A stretch of 64,000 nt of DNA, taken from the NCBI GenBank assembly GCA_031291675.1, contig JARLIO010000092.1, positions 1 to 64,000 on the forward strand, read 5' to 3'. The notes below the pieces were generated by a model. It searched no databases and was not told the DNA's origin. It saw nothing but the letters and a program-made list of their open reading frames with translations. Positions 18,813 through 27,788 of the stretch are shown here, piece after piece. How positions within the stretch are numbered: position 1 is the first letter of the stretch; each line of letters starts with the position of its first letter. A program made the translations under genes and the position numbers. Source of the stretch: Azospirillaceae bacterium (GTDB lineage Bacteria > Pseudomonadota > Alphaproteobacteria > Azospirillales > Azospirillaceae).

Positions 18813-19922
18813 ATGGATAGAAGATTGTGGATGCTCGCCGATTTTGATGTCGCGACGTCGTGTGGCATCGAGATCGGGGCCCTGACCACACCGATCGTCG
18901 GCCGAGGCGAGGGCGAGATCATCTATGTGGATCATACCGACACGGAGTCGCTGCGCCGGAAATACCGGGACCATACGGCCGTCGATGTCCGGCGGATTGT
19001 CGAGGTCGACGCGGTCTGGGGCGGGAACACGCTTCAGCAGGCGATCGGCGTTGATCGCAAGGTCGATTACGTGCTGGCGTGCCATGTCATCGAACATGTG
19101 CCGGATCTGATCGGCTGGCTCCAAGAGGTGAAGGCGGTGCTCCGTCCCGGGGGTACGCTTCGACTGATCGTCCCCGATCGACGGTTCACATTCGATCGTT
19201 TGCGTCGCGAGACGCGGCTGGCTGACATCGTCTTTGCCCAGATGGTCGCAACCCGCATTCCGCTCGCCCCGATGCTTCTCGACCATATTCTCGAGGTCGC
19301 AAGCGTCGACGCCATGGCGGCGTGGCGGGGTGAGATCGACGATGACGCGCTGACCCGGATGCACACTCTCCAGATGGCCATTGACGTCGCCCAGGATGCG
19401 ACACGCAACGGAACGTATCACGATGTCCACTGCTGGGTTTTCACCGCGGAGACTTTCGCAGCCCTGATGGCGCGTGCCGCCAGTCTTGGGCTGATCGGCT
19501 ACGAATGCGTCGATTTTCACGACACCGAAACCGGTGACATCGAATTTTTCGTTGCCTTGCGCCCGTGTGACGACGCGGATGCGGCGGCCGCGAGCTGGCG
19601 GCGGATGGTCGACGCGTTGCGCGCCGTCGCCTCGACCCCGTTGGCGGCTCACGATGCCGCGCCGGCGGCCGAAGCTCTTTCGGATGCGCTTGCGCGGGTT
19701 TCGACAGAGCGCGATGACGCGGTGGCCCGGCTCCCCGCACTCGAAGGACGCGCCGCGGCGGTTTTGGATGCGCTGGCCCGGGTTTCGGCGGAGCGCGATG
19801 CCGCGCTCGCCATGGTCGCGGCGTTGCAGAGATCAACATCCTGGCGAATCACGAGACCGCTTCGGGCCTTGGCAATGGCCGCGCGCCGCACGGCGCGCGG
19901 CGCCATCATGGCCCGCGACTGA
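18813..19922 (+). CDS. Class I SAM-dependent methyltransferase with coiled-coil tail
   Basis: A 369-residue protein. Residues 10-250 form a methyltransferase of the type found in surface-polysaccharide loci: SCGIEIGALTTPIV (motif I), IIYVDHTDTESLRRKY, then LACHVIEHVPDLIGWLQEV and LRPGGTLRLIVPDRR. The tail holds two near repeats of LARVSxERDxA with predicted coiled coil and ends with STSWRITRPLRAL, a motif common at the C-terminus of polysaccharide glycosyltransferases and methyltransferases. ATG at 18813 follows AAAGGG; an upstream start at 18750 is less likely. The neighbouring 2OG oxygenase could act in the same pathway. Confidence 0.8.
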   Translation: MDRRLWMLADFDVATSCGIEIGALTTPIVGRGEGEIIYVDHTDTESLRRKYRDHTAVDVRRIVEVDAVWGGNTLQQAIGVDRKVDYVLACHVIEHVPDLIGWLQEVKAVLRPGGTLRLIVPDRRFTFDRLRRETRLADIVFAQMVATRIPLAPMLLDHILEVASVDAMAAWRGEIDDDALTRMHTLQMAIDVAQDATRNGTYHDVHCWVFTAETFAALMARAASLGLIGYECVDFHDTETGDIEFFVALRPCDDADAAAASWRRMVDALRAVASTPLAAHDAAPAAEALSDALARVSTERDDAVARLPALEGRAAAVLDALARVSAERDAALAMVAALQRSTSWRITRPLRALAMAARRTARGAIMARD

Positions 19923-19964
19923 CGAACGCCGGGGGGCCGACGCCGCGATAGCCGTTGTGGCCGG

Positions 19965-20642
19965 TCAGGTCAGCGAGATCGGTTGCTCGGGAAAGGCCAG
20001 TTGGTTGCGGTCGCGCCAGCTCGGATGGACGTAGTTGACTTCGATCAGGCGCCGGACCCCGATGATCTTGCGCTTTTCATAGCCATGCCAGGTGTTGGGG
20101 CCGGGGATGAAGATCATGCCCGAATTGAACTCGGCCGGACCCTGGCCGATCCATTTCTGGTTCTCGTCATAAATGTCGGTGCCCCATTCGCTGGTGTTGG
20201 GGCCGGTGAACAGATAGATCACCATCGAGAACAGTTTGGCCGGGACGTCGTGGTGGGGCTGGAGCCAGGCGCCGTCGACGTCCTGGATGTACTCCATGCG
20301 CAGATAGGTGCCCTGGGCTTCGAACTCGCAGGTCTGACTCAATTGTCGGGCGACCTCGGGACGACGCAGGGCCTGGGCCAGCAGCGCGAAGACCGGATGC
20401 TGCGCCTGGTTCGCCGGTGTCAGAAAGGTGCGCAGGCTGTTGTCCTTGTCGCGCACGCCGCCACAATCGTCGATCTCCAACGGCGGAATCGGCAGATCGA
20501 TCACGGCCCGGGCGACCGCCTCCGGCAGAACCTGCGACAGGCTCCAGTGCAGGTAGGGCATTTCGTCGCGGTTCGCGCGGCGCAGCGCTTCAATGAAGTG
20601 CTGCGCGACGTCGGTGACACTCGGCAACGCCATCACATCCAT
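19965..20642 (-). CDS. 2OG-Fe(II) oxygenase superfamily protein
   Basis: A 225-residue double-stranded beta-helix protein. The metal triad appears as H130-x-D132 in WLQPHHDVPAKLF and H186 in GPNTWHGYEKRKI; R197 or R198 in IGVRRLIEVNYV would bind 2-oxoglutarate. LFTGPNTSEWGTDIYD between them fits the family. It probably hydroxylates a small molecule or a peptide/polysaccharide group; no substrate can be assigned. It is convergent with the methyltransferase gene, 42 bases apart. Confidence 0.8.
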   Translation of the reverse strand: MDVMALPSVTDVAQHFIEALRRANRDEMPYLHWSLSQVLPEAVARAVIDLPIPPLEIDDCGGVRDKDNSLRTFLTPANQAQHPVFALLAQALRRPEVARQLSQTCEFEAQGTYLRMEYIQDVDGAWLQPHHDVPAKLFSMVIYLFTGPNTSEWGTDIYDENQKWIGQGPAEFNSGMIFIPGPNTWHGYEKRKIIGVRRLIEVNYVHPSWRDRNQLAFPEQPISLT

Positions 20643-21093
20643 GTTTGGACTCTCTCTGAATTGGAACGTGGTCCTTGCGCCCCGACAAATAGACAGACCC
20701 GTCTGGTCGAGGCTGTGCGCTATATTTGAATGATTCTAAAGACAAGGGGACGCTATTGCTTCTCGTCTGGCCTCAAAGGCATGGTGTCCGGTCGATGCTG
20801 GATATTTATCAGATACTTATGAGGCCACGCCGGAATTATGTGCCCTGACGCCAGTTGCGTCAAGGACTTGCCCGATGGGTCCTCCGGGGGGCCCGGCCCG
20901 ATGTCCCTTGGCCCGGGGTCCTGTCGCGGTTTCACCCTGGAAGGATCATCGCCGGATTTTGCCCCGGCGATGTCGCGGTGTTCTGGCGTCCCTATCTCCA
21001 GGGCTGGATGTCCCAAAGGCGTTGCGATCCCAGGGCGGTGGCGATGCCGCGGGATCTCCGGACAGGACTCAGCCGCACGAAAGGGCCGTCACG
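20643..21093. other. Intergenic region upstream of the bd oxidase operon
   Basis: About 450 bases between divergent genes. An AT-rich patch near 20720-20820 is the likely promoter zone for both directions. An 8-base inverted repeat (TGGCCTCA at 20768-20775, TGAGGCCA at 20820-20827) brackets an AT-rich stretch. I found no clear FNR/ANR box (TTGAT-N4-ATCAA). The rest is G+C-rich with open frames that look fortuitous. Confidence 0.4.
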
Positions 21094-22518
21094 ATGGTCG
21101 GTATCAGCGCGCTCATGCTGGCGCGCATTCAGTTTGGTTTCACGGTTTGTTTTCACATCATTTTCCCGGCGATCACCATCGGGCTCGCCAGCTATCTCGT
21201 GGTCCTGGAGGCGATGTGGCTGTGGCGCAAGGACAGCACCTACCGGGATCTCTACTTCTTCTGGACGCGGATTTTCGCGGTCAATTTCGCGATGGGGGTC
21301 GTCTCCGGCCTGGTCATGGCCTACCAGTTCGGCACGAATTGGAGCTATTTCTCGGCCTTCGCCGGGGGCGTCACCGGTCCCCTGCTGGCCTATGAGGTCT
21401 TGACGGCATTTTTCCTCGAGGCGGGCTTCCTCGGGGTCATGCTGTTTGGCTGGAACAAGGTCGGGCCCGGGCTCCATTTCTTCGCCAGCATCATGGTTGC
21501 CCTGGGAACGTTGGTCTCGGCGACCTGGATCCTGGCATCGAACAGTTGGATGCAAACCCCACAGGGCTACGAGATCGTCGACGGACGCGTCGTTCCGGTC
21601 GATTGGCTCGCGGTCATCTTCAATCCCTCTTTCCCCTACCGGCTGGCGCATATGACCACCGCGGCCTTTCTCGCAACCGCGCTGTTCGTGGGCGCCGTCG
21701 GGGCCTGGCATATGCTGAAGGGTCATGACACGGTCCGGGTGCGCACCATGCTGTCGATGGCGCTGTGGATGACGCTGGCGGTCGCGCCGCTCCAGATCGT
21801 CCTCGGCGACGCCCATGGTCTCAACACGCTGCACTATCAGCCGGCCAAGATCGCCGCGATCGAGGGCCATTGGCAGAACACTCCGGGTGAAAGCGCCCCG
21901 CTGATCCTGTTCGGCTGGCCCGATATGGCGGCCGAGACCACGCGCTTCGCTGTCGAGATTCCGCATCTCGGCAGCCTCATCCTGACCCATGACTGGAACG
22001 GCAACGTTCCTGGCCTCAAGGCGTTCGCCCCGGAGGACCGCCCCAATTCGACGGTGGTGTTCTGGACGTTCCGGGTGATGGTCGGGCTCGGTTTCCTGAT
22101 GGTGCTGGTCGGGGTCTGGGGGCTGTGGCTGCGCTGCCGACAGCGGCTGTTCACCTGCCGGCCCTTCCTGCGCCTGTGCGTGGCCATGGGACCCGCGGGT
22201 TTGATCGCGATCCTGGCTGGCTGGCTGACCACCGAGATCGGGCGCCAGCCTTGGGTGGTCTATGGCGTGATGCGCACCGTCGATGCCGTTTCCAACCACT
22301 CGGTCCTGGCGCTGACGATGACTCTGATCGTGTTCGTGGTCACCTATTTCGCTGTTTTCGGCTTTGGCGTGACCTTGATGCTGAGGCTGGTCGGCCAGGA
22401 ACCCGGACCGCATGATCCCGGACTGTACCAGCCCGGTTCGATCCTTGAGGCCGAACGCTATCAGCGATCGGCCCGCCCCCTGTCGGCCGCGACCGACGAA
22501 CCTGCCGCAAAGAACTGA
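21094..22518 (+). CDS. cioA: Cytochrome bd-type quinol oxidase subunit I (CIO type)
   Basis: A 474-residue integral membrane subunit that binds hemes b558, b595 and d, oxidising ubiquinol and reducing oxygen without pumping protons. It has the opening ALMLARIQFGFTVCFHIIFPA with heme ligand H21, MVALGTLVSATWILASNSWMQTPQG, a short Q-loop, and GRQPWVVYGVMRT. The short Q-loop and length fit the cyanide-insensitive subgroup rather than E. coli CydA. AAAGGG precedes the ATG at 21094. It is followed by subunit II after 12 bases. Confidence 0.93.
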   Translation: MVGISALMLARIQFGFTVCFHIIFPAITIGLASYLVVLEAMWLWRKDSTYRDLYFFWTRIFAVNFAMGVVSGLVMAYQFGTNWSYFSAFAGGVTGPLLAYEVLTAFFLEAGFLGVMLFGWNKVGPGLHFFASIMVALGTLVSATWILASNSWMQTPQGYEIVDGRVVPVDWLAVIFNPSFPYRLAHMTTAAFLATALFVGAVGAWHMLKGHDTVRVRTMLSMALWMTLAVAPLQIVLGDAHGLNTLHYQPAKIAAIEGHWQNTPGESAPLILFGWPDMAAETTRFAVEIPHLGSLILTHDWNGNVPGLKAFAPEDRPNSTVVFWTFRVMVGLGFLMVLVGVWGLWLRCRQRLFTCRPFLRLCVAMGPAGLIAILAGWLTTEIGRQPWVVYGVMRTVDAVSNHSVLALTMTLIVFVVTYFAVFGFGVTLMLRLVGQEPGPHDPGLYQPGSILEAERYQRSARPLSAATDEPAAKN

Positions 22519-22530
22519 GGTCTGACGCAG

Positions 22531-23541
22531 ATGGGTATCGATCTTCCGGTTATCTGGGCGGTCATCATCGGCTTCGGACTGATGATGTATGTTGTGATGG
22601 ATGGTTTCGATCTTGGGATCGGCCTCCTGTTCCCCTTCGTTCGCGACCCGACCGACCGCGACACCATGGTCAATACCGTGGCCCCGGTGTGGGACGGCAA
22701 CGAAACTTGGCTGGTTCTGGGGGGGGCCGGCCTGATGGCGGCATTCCCGCTGGCCTATGCCGTGCTTCTGAGTGCGCTTTACCTGCCTCTGGTGCTGATG
22801 CTTGCCGGACTGATCTGGCGCGGTGTCGCCTTCGAGTTCCGCTTCAAGGCCGATGCCGCACACAAGCCGCTCTGGAACACGGCCTTCGCGGGCGGTTCCT
22901 TCGTTGCCACTTTCTTTCAGGGGGTTGCGCTGGGGGCCTATATCAATGGCTTCGTGGTTACCGGCCCGTCTTACGCGGGCGGAGCCTTCGACTGGCTGAC
23001 GCCCTTCAGCCTGTTCACCGGGCTTGGTTTGGTGGTCGCCTATGCGCTGCTGGGCAGCACCTGGCTGATCATGAAGACCGCGGGTTCGTTGCATCGGCGC
23101 ATGATCCGGCTGAGCCGGATGATCACCATGGCTTTGCTGCTCGTGATTGCCGCGGTCAGCCTTTGGACCCCGCTGGCGCATCCGGCGATTGCGGTTCGCT
23201 GGTTCACGGCACCGGACATCTTCTTCTTCCTGCCGGTACCGATTCTGGTGCTGGCGACGACCTGGACGATGTTGCAGGTGCTGCGCGGCGAGACCAACGT
23301 GACGCCGTTCCTGTTGGCCCTGGTTTTGTTGTTTCTGGGCTATAGCGGGCTGGCGATCAGCCTGTGGCCCCACATCATCCCGCCCGACATCACGTTGCGG
23401 GCGGCCGCGGCACCGCCGCAGAGCATGGGCTTCGCCCTGGTCGGCGCCTTGTTCATCATTCCGGTGATCCTGGGTTACACCGCCTGGGCCTATTATGTGT
23501 TCCGCGGCAAGGTGAAGCCCGGCGATGGCTATCATCACTGA
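22531..23541 (+). CDS. cioB: Cytochrome bd-type quinol oxidase subunit II
   Basis: A 336-residue partner of subunit I with about eight membrane helices. It has the canonical opening VIWAVIIGFGLMMYVVMDGFDLGIG, then PVWDGNETWLVLGG and FFQGVALGAYINGF. It stabilises the heme-carrying subunit in the inner membrane. It overlaps the following DUF2474 gene by 17 bases. Confidence 0.94.
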   Translation: MGIDLPVIWAVIIGFGLMMYVVMDGFDLGIGLLFPFVRDPTDRDTMVNTVAPVWDGNETWLVLGGAGLMAAFPLAYAVLLSALYLPLVLMLAGLIWRGVAFEFRFKADAAHKPLWNTAFAGGSFVATFFQGVALGAYINGFVVTGPSYAGGAFDWLTPFSLFTGLGLVVAYALLGSTWLIMKTAGSLHRRMIRLSRMITMALLLVIAAVSLWTPLAHPAIAVRWFTAPDIFFFLPVPILVLATTWTMLQVLRGETNVTPFLLALVLLFLGYSGLAISLWPHIIPPDITLRAAAAPPQSMGFALVGALFIIPVILGYTAWAYYVFRGKVKPGDGYHH

Positions 23542-23713
23542 AATGGCATCACAGAGAATGGTCGATAGGGGCGCGACCGAACGCCGGCGCGCATCCTGGC
23601 TCAACCGGGTCGGCTGGTTGATCCTGATCTGGGCGGCTTCGGTTGCCGCACTCGCGGTGGTCGCACTGCTGTTTCGTGGGGCGATGAGCCTTGTCGGACT
23701 GACCGCGGGGTAA
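23525..23713 (+). CDS. DUF2474 mini-subunit of the bd oxidase
   Basis: A 62-residue single-pass membrane protein with the core WLNRVGWLILIWAASVAAL, which matches the DUF2474 family found at the end of cio/cyd operons. By analogy with CydX/CydS it may stabilise the oxidase; this is inference. The ATG at 23525 overlaps cioB; internal ATGs at 23543 and 23558 are alternative starts that keep the whole helix. Confidence 0.8.
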   Translation: MAIITEMASQRMVDRGATERRRASWLNRVGWLILIWAASVAALAVVALLFRGAMSLVGLTAG

Positions 23714-23760
23714 TCCCCGGGCGGTGATCCGGGGCGGGCAGGGTCGCGACCGTGGATCGC

Positions 23761-23787
23761 GGCCCCGCCCGCCTGATCCGCGGGGCC
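23761..23787. terminator. Hairpin between convergent operons
   Basis: Eight-base arms GGCCCCGC and GCGGGGCC with an 11-base loop, lying between the DUF2474 gene and the convergent amidotransferase gene. It may serve both directions; there is no T-tract. Confidence 0.5.
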
Positions 23788-23790
23788 GGG

Positions 23791-24495
23791 TCAGGCCACC
23801 GGCAATCCCGCCAGCCACGCCGAAAGGATGCGCTGTGCGACCGGAACCAGGGCCGGGCCGAAGCGCTGCGTGTCGTGGCGCAGATCGGCGGGTTTCAGCC
23901 CGCAGGTGGCCAGCTCCTGGCAATAGGCGACCAGCCAGGGTTCGATTCGGGCCGGGTCGGCCTCAAGATGAAATTGCAGAGCCAGCGCCGTGGCGCCATG
24001 GGCGAAGGCCTGATGGGCCGTTTGCGCCGTTCGCGCCAGAGGCCGAACCCCGGCCGGCAGATCGAAGGTATCGCCATGCCAATGCAATACCGGCAAAGAG
24101 GATTCGTGCAAGGGTGCCAGGACCGAGTCCCGGCCCTCCGGGGTCAGCGTCACCGGTGCCCAGCCGATCTCTTTGGCCGGGCCCGGATAGACCCGCGCCC
24201 CCAGCGCCCGAGCCATCAATTGGGCGCCCAGGCAGATCCCCAGCACGGGCTGGTCGTTGCGCAACCGGTATTCGATGGCCCGGATTTCGGCGGTTAGGAA
24301 CGGATAATCGGCTTCGTCATTGGCGCTGATCGGGCCGCCGAGCACGATCAACAGGTCCGCGCCCCGGGCCGGGATCAGGTCATCAAGACCGGCCTCAAGA
24401 GGCTGCATGCGGTATCCGGAGCGTTCAAGCACATCACCGAAGATCCCGACATCCTCGAACGGGATATGGCGGATCGCAACAGCCGTCCTGGTCAT
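23791..24495 (-). CDS. Class I glutamine amidotransferase-like protein
   Basis: A 234-residue stand-alone GATase1 domain: LLIVLGGPISAND oxyanion strand, nucleophile Cys in LGICLGAQLMARALG, HWHGDTFDLPAG, and catalytic His in ALQFHLEADP. It resembles GMP-synthase-glutaminase-like proteins without a synthetase domain. ATG at 24495 follows AGGAAGGA. It is the third gene of a minus-strand group after a methyltransferase (27-base gap). The substrate is unknown. It is not a close copy of the amidotransferase at 17819-18538. Confidence 0.87.
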   Translation of the reverse strand: MTRTAVAIRHIPFEDVGIFGDVLERSGYRMQPLEAGLDDLIPARGADLLIVLGGPISANDEADYPFLTAEIRAIEYRLRNDQPVLGICLGAQLMARALGARVYPGPAKEIGWAPVTLTPEGRDSVLAPLHESSLPVLHWHGDTFDLPAGVRPLARTAQTAHQAFAHGATALALQFHLEADPARIEPWLVAYCQELATCGLKPADLRHDTQRFGPALVPVAQRILSAWLAGLPVA

Positions 24496-24522
24496 CGTCC
24501 AGCGTCCTTCCTGGCAGTGTTC

Positions 24523-25821
24523 CTAATCGGGCCAACGCAGCAGCAGCATATTGAGGCCATTGAGCGTGGCGTAGAAGGCGTCAAATTGCGCCTTGAAGCG
24601 ATCCCAGGGCAGATCGGGCGCCACGGCGTTGTGCAGTGCCGCCAAGTTGGTGCGGCCGTCAATATGGCGCAGCAGCGGGACCGCCAACCGCGGCAACGCC
24701 AGCGTCAGCGAGAGCCCGGCGAGGTCCACCGGCAGCCAGCCCTGGGCGGAGACCGCGTTGGCCACCGCGGCGCCGTCCGCTCCCTTCAGCACCGGGATCG
24801 CGGTGGCGTTCGGCACCGGCGCGGCCGCGCGATCCTCGGGACGAACCAGATAGGCAATATGTTTGGCCGCGGCCCCGGACACCGCCTCCGCCACCGCGGC
24901 GCGATCCGGTTCCGACAAGAGCGCCAGCCTCTTGCGCAGACGCGGATCGGCAATGAAGGTCGCTGGATCATAGCGCATCGGCTCGATCCAGCCCGCGACC
25001 GTCAGTCCGGCACCATCGACCAGGGCGTAGAGTTCGGGCACCGTGTAGGCACGATCGCGCAGATTGAGCAGCAGGTCGTGCAGGTCGGCATCGCTGCGCC
25101 GGTGATCGCCCAGGAACGGGTTGCGTACCAGCCAGTTGGTTGCCGGCAGCGCCGCCACCAGCCGCCGGGCGATATCGACCCGCCCGCCCGCGTCGTGCGG
25201 CCCGGCCGGGTGCCCGTCGCGTGGCGTCGGGGCGGTCAGTCGGCGCAGGGCGTCCTGCAGCGGATAGACCCCGGTCCGGCCATAGCAGCCATAAACCATC
25301 AGCCCGATGCCACCACCGGGGGCCAGGGCCGCGGCCAGGGCGCGCAAGCCGGCGTCGGGGTCGGGCAGGTGGTGCAGGACGCCGCAACAATCAATGTAGT
25401 CGAACCGGCCGAGGGTGGTGGCGTCGAGCAGCGAACCCTGCCGGAAGCGCACATTGGTGAGGCCCCGGGCCTGGATTCGGGCCTCGGCGACCGCGCGCGC
25501 GGCCTCAGACAGGTCGAGATACAGGATATCGGCGTCAATCCCGGCGTTGGCACAGTGCTGGGCCAGCATCACCGTCGCATCGCCGGTGCCGCCGCCGGCA
25601 ACCAGAACCCGAAACGGCCCGGCCGGGGCCGTCGCTTCGCCGCCATCGTCGCGCCGGCGCGGGGCCAGGCGCCGGGCCAGGTGGCCACCGAACACATAGT
25701 GGTTGAGCTCGTCGAGGTGGCTGGGGGAGCCGACGATCAGGCGTTTGGCCTCGTCCCGTGGATCGCGGGCGGGGTAGGGGAAGGCATCGTACTGATCGCG
25801 CAAATCGTCTGTGTTCATCAT
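24523..25821 (-). CDS. Class I SAM-dependent methyltransferase with C-terminal extension
   Basis: A 432-residue protein. It opens YDAFPYPARDPRDEAKR, a motif of a methyltransferase group that often has a C-terminal winged region. The Rossmann core has VLVAGGGTGDATVMLAQ, ILYLDLSEAARAVAEAR and FDYIDCCGVLHHLPDPDAGL. Residues from about 300 onward form a second domain (TLALPRLAVPLLRHIDGRTNLAAL) that may bind substrate. Its start overlaps the stop of the quinone oxidoreductase gene (ATGA, 25818-25821), so the two are coupled. The substrate is unknown. Confidence 0.82.
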   Translation of the reverse strand: MMNTDDLRDQYDAFPYPARDPRDEAKRLIVGSPSHLDELNHYVFGGHLARRLAPRRRDDGGEATAPAGPFRVLVAGGGTGDATVMLAQHCANAGIDADILYLDLSEAARAVAEARIQARGLTNVRFRQGSLLDATTLGRFDYIDCCGVLHHLPDPDAGLRALAAALAPGGGIGLMVYGCYGRTGVYPLQDALRRLTAPTPRDGHPAGPHDAGGRVDIARRLVAALPATNWLVRNPFLGDHRRSDADLHDLLLNLRDRAYTVPELYALVDGAGLTVAGWIEPMRYDPATFIADPRLRKRLALLSEPDRAAVAEAVSGAAAKHIAYLVRPEDRAAAPVPNATAIPVLKGADGAAVANAVSAQGWLPVDLAGLSLTLALPRLAVPLLRHIDGRTNLAALHNAVAPDLPWDRFKAQFDAFYATLNGLNMLLLRWPD

Positions 25822-26804
25822 CGTCCGGTCGTCAGCACGACCTTGCCGGTCGCCTGGCGCTCCTTAAGCAGCCGCAGCCCTTCAGCGACGGAAGCGAGGT
25901 CGAAATGCTGGGAGACCAGCGGTCGCAATTGCCCCTTTTCATACCAGTCGAACAGCCGCCGGAAGCTGCCGGCGACCAGGTCGGGGGCGTGGCGCTGATA
26001 GGATCCCCAATAGAAACCGACGGCCGAAATGTTCTTGACCAGCAGCAGATTGGCGGGGATCTGCGGAACCCTTCCGCCGGCGAAGCCGACAATCAGGATG
26101 CGCCCGCCCCAGGCGGTGCACCGCAGCGAAGCCTCGAAAATCTCGCCGCCGATCGGATCGTAGATGACGTCGGCGCCGCGACCGGCGGTCAGTTCCCGGA
26201 CCCGGGTCTTGACGTCCTCGCGTCCGTAATCGATGCCGAAATCGGCGCCGCGGCCGGCCGCGATTGCCAGCCGTTCCGGCGTGCTGGCCGTCGCGATCAC
26301 CGTGGCGCCCAGCGCTTTGCCAACCTCCACCGCTGTCAGGCCGACACCGCCGGCGGCGCCATGGACCACCAGAACCTCGCCGCTGCGCAAACGGGCTTGC
26401 GCGACCAGGGCCAGGTGGGCCGTACCATAGGCGATGGCAAAACCTGCCGCGGTCACGAAATCCATGCTGTCGGGGATCGGATAGACGTCGCGAACATCGA
26501 CGACAACCTCGTCGGCGAAGGCACCGTGGCCGATGACCGCCATGACGCGATCACCGAGACGCAACCGGAGACGTTGGTCCTGGCCGATTTCGCTGACGAC
26601 CCCGGCCAGTTCGAAGCCCGGAACGAACGGCAAGGCCGGCCGTTCCTGATAGGTGCCGGCGACGATCAGGGTGTCGGCGAAATTAATGCCGGCGGCATGG
26701 ACCGCGATCCGTACCTGGCCCGGACCCACCGGGGCCGATGGCAGGTCGCTGATGACCAGGCTCTCCGGCTCACCCCGATCACGGCACACGACAGCGCGGA
26801 CCAT
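25818..26804 (-). CDS. NADPH:quinone oxidoreductase, zinc-free MDR family
   Basis: A 328-residue medium-chain dehydrogenase/reductase. It shows the GroES-like N-terminal domain (HAAGINFADTLIVAGTYQ, LPFVPGFELAGVV) and Rossmann motif VHGAAGGVGLTAVEVGKALGATVIATAS; the Cys/His zinc ligands of alcohol dehydrogenases are absent. It likely reduces quinones or enones with NADPH. It is the first gene of the minus-strand three-gene group. A perfect 16-bp palindrome lies 13 bases before its ATG, where a Shine-Dalgarno would be expected and none is seen. Confidence 0.88.
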   Translation of the reverse strand: MVRAVVCRDRGEPESLVISDLPSAPVGPGQVRIAVHAAGINFADTLIVAGTYQERPALPFVPGFELAGVVSEIGQDQRLRLRLGDRVMAVIGHGAFADEVVVDVRDVYPIPDSMDFVTAAGFAIAYGTAHLALVAQARLRSGEVLVVHGAAGGVGLTAVEVGKALGATVIATASTPERLAIAAGRGADFGIDYGREDVKTRVRELTAGRGADVIYDPIGGEIFEASLRCTAWGGRILIVGFAGGRVPQIPANLLLVKNISAVGFYWGSYQRHAPDLVAGSFRRLFDWYEKGQLRPLVSQHFDLASVAEGLRLLKERQATGKVVLTTGR

Positions 26805-27143
26805 CGCGCTAGCGCCGTCCGGCGCGCCGGACAGCGCGAATCGACGATCCGCGCGGCGGGCTGCGCTCGCCGCGCCGGTCGGAAGGCGGCCGGTGCGAAC
26901 CGGCGGCAGGGGATGGGCAGTTCAACGATGGCATGGTTTGCGACTGTTGCGCAGACGCATGCCCGATGCAAGCCGCTCGCGACCGTGAAACGGTGTTTCC
27001 CGGCGCCGGATCGCGCGCCCTGACGGACCGGGACACAGCGATGCGCAAATCATCGGGATAGGTCCGCTTTTGGGCTTCTTCGCCTTCGCAAAATGGGCTA
27101 GACCTTGCGCCGAACCACCGGGACCATCAGCTTGCACAATGCC
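26805..27143. other. Divergent intergenic region with a 16-bp palindrome
   Basis: About 340 bases between the quinone oxidoreductase gene and the IalB-like gene. It contains the perfect palindrome GTCCGGCGCGCCGGAC (26817-26832). The rest has no recognised gene; frames on both strands are short and lack family features. Confidence 0.45.
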
Positions 27144-27659
27144 ATGAATAACGCAATTCGTGCTGTCAGTCTTGCCGCTCTGTTGATCGCGTTGAGTGAT
27201 CCGGTGTTGGCTGCCGAACCTCACTTCATCGGCACGTTCCATGACTGGAATGCCTTTACCTTCCAGGATGGCAACAACACCGTCTGTTATATGGCGACGC
27301 GGCCAAAGAAAACGGAAACAAAGATCAAGAAGCGCGGTGACGCGTATGCCTTGATCACGCAGCGGCCTGCTGAGAAAAGCTTTGATGTCGTCAGCATCAT
27401 CGGTGGCTATGCCTATAAGCCGAACGCCGACGTCGTGGTGAAGATCGGCAAGGAGACGTTCAAGCTGTTCTCCAAGGACGACACCGCCTGGGCACCGGAT
27501 CCGGCGACGGACAAGGCGATTACCGCGGCGTTGCGCAAGAGCCCGACGATGACTGTCAAGGCGATGTCGGCCGCGGGCGAGTCCCTGGACACCTACAGCC
27601 TCAACGGGGCTGGCGCCGCCTATAACGCCATCAACACCGCCTGCAAGATCAAGCGCTGA
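27144..27659 (+). CDS. Invasion-associated locus B (IalB)-like exported protein
   Basis: A 171-residue protein with a signal peptide (NNAIRAVSLAALLIALS, cleavage probably after VLAA). The mature part reads FIGTFHDWNAFTFQDGNNTVCYMATRP, and the second Cys lies near the C-terminus (NTACKIKR), a pairing usual in the IalB family. IalB in Bartonella promotes red-cell invasion, but most alphaproteobacterial members are periplasmic proteins of unknown role. The start ATG at 27144 is chosen because the signal peptide begins there. Confidence 0.8.
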   Translation: MNNAIRAVSLAALLIALSDPVLAAEPHFIGTFHDWNAFTFQDGNNTVCYMATRPKKTETKIKKRGDAYALITQRPAEKSFDVVSIIGGYAYKPNADVVVKIGKETFKLFSKDDTAWAPDPATDKAITAALRKSPTMTVKAMSAAGESLDTYSLNGAGAAYNAINTACKIKR

Positions 27660-27673
27660 GTCGGGCCCGGTCT

Positions 27674-27691
27674 GGGGTCGCAACCGACCCC
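27674..27691. terminator. Hairpin after the IalB-like gene
   Basis: Seven-base arms GGGGTCG and CGACCCC with loop CAAC, 14 bases after the stop codon. No T-run follows. It separates the gene from rlmN. Confidence 0.45.
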
Positions 27692-27788
27692 TGGACTCGG
27701 GTTACTGCCGGGAATGGCGGCGAAGTCCTTTGACAGAAGGGTGTCGACAGCCCATGTTTCGGGCTGCCCCCTCATTTGGTCTTGTCGC

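Noticed and set aside
20992-23604. 870-codon open frame on the minus strand across the bd oxidase genes
   Set aside because: It is antisense to clear cioA and cioB. Its product is rich in Gln, His, Arg and Gly with no domain, as expected of a shadow frame in G+C-rich DNA.
17819-24495. The two stand-alone amidotransferases as a recent duplication
   Set aside because: Their active-site neighbourhoods differ (GICFGHQ against GICLGAQ, QAHPEF against QFHLEA), and flanks are unrelated, so they look like distinct families.
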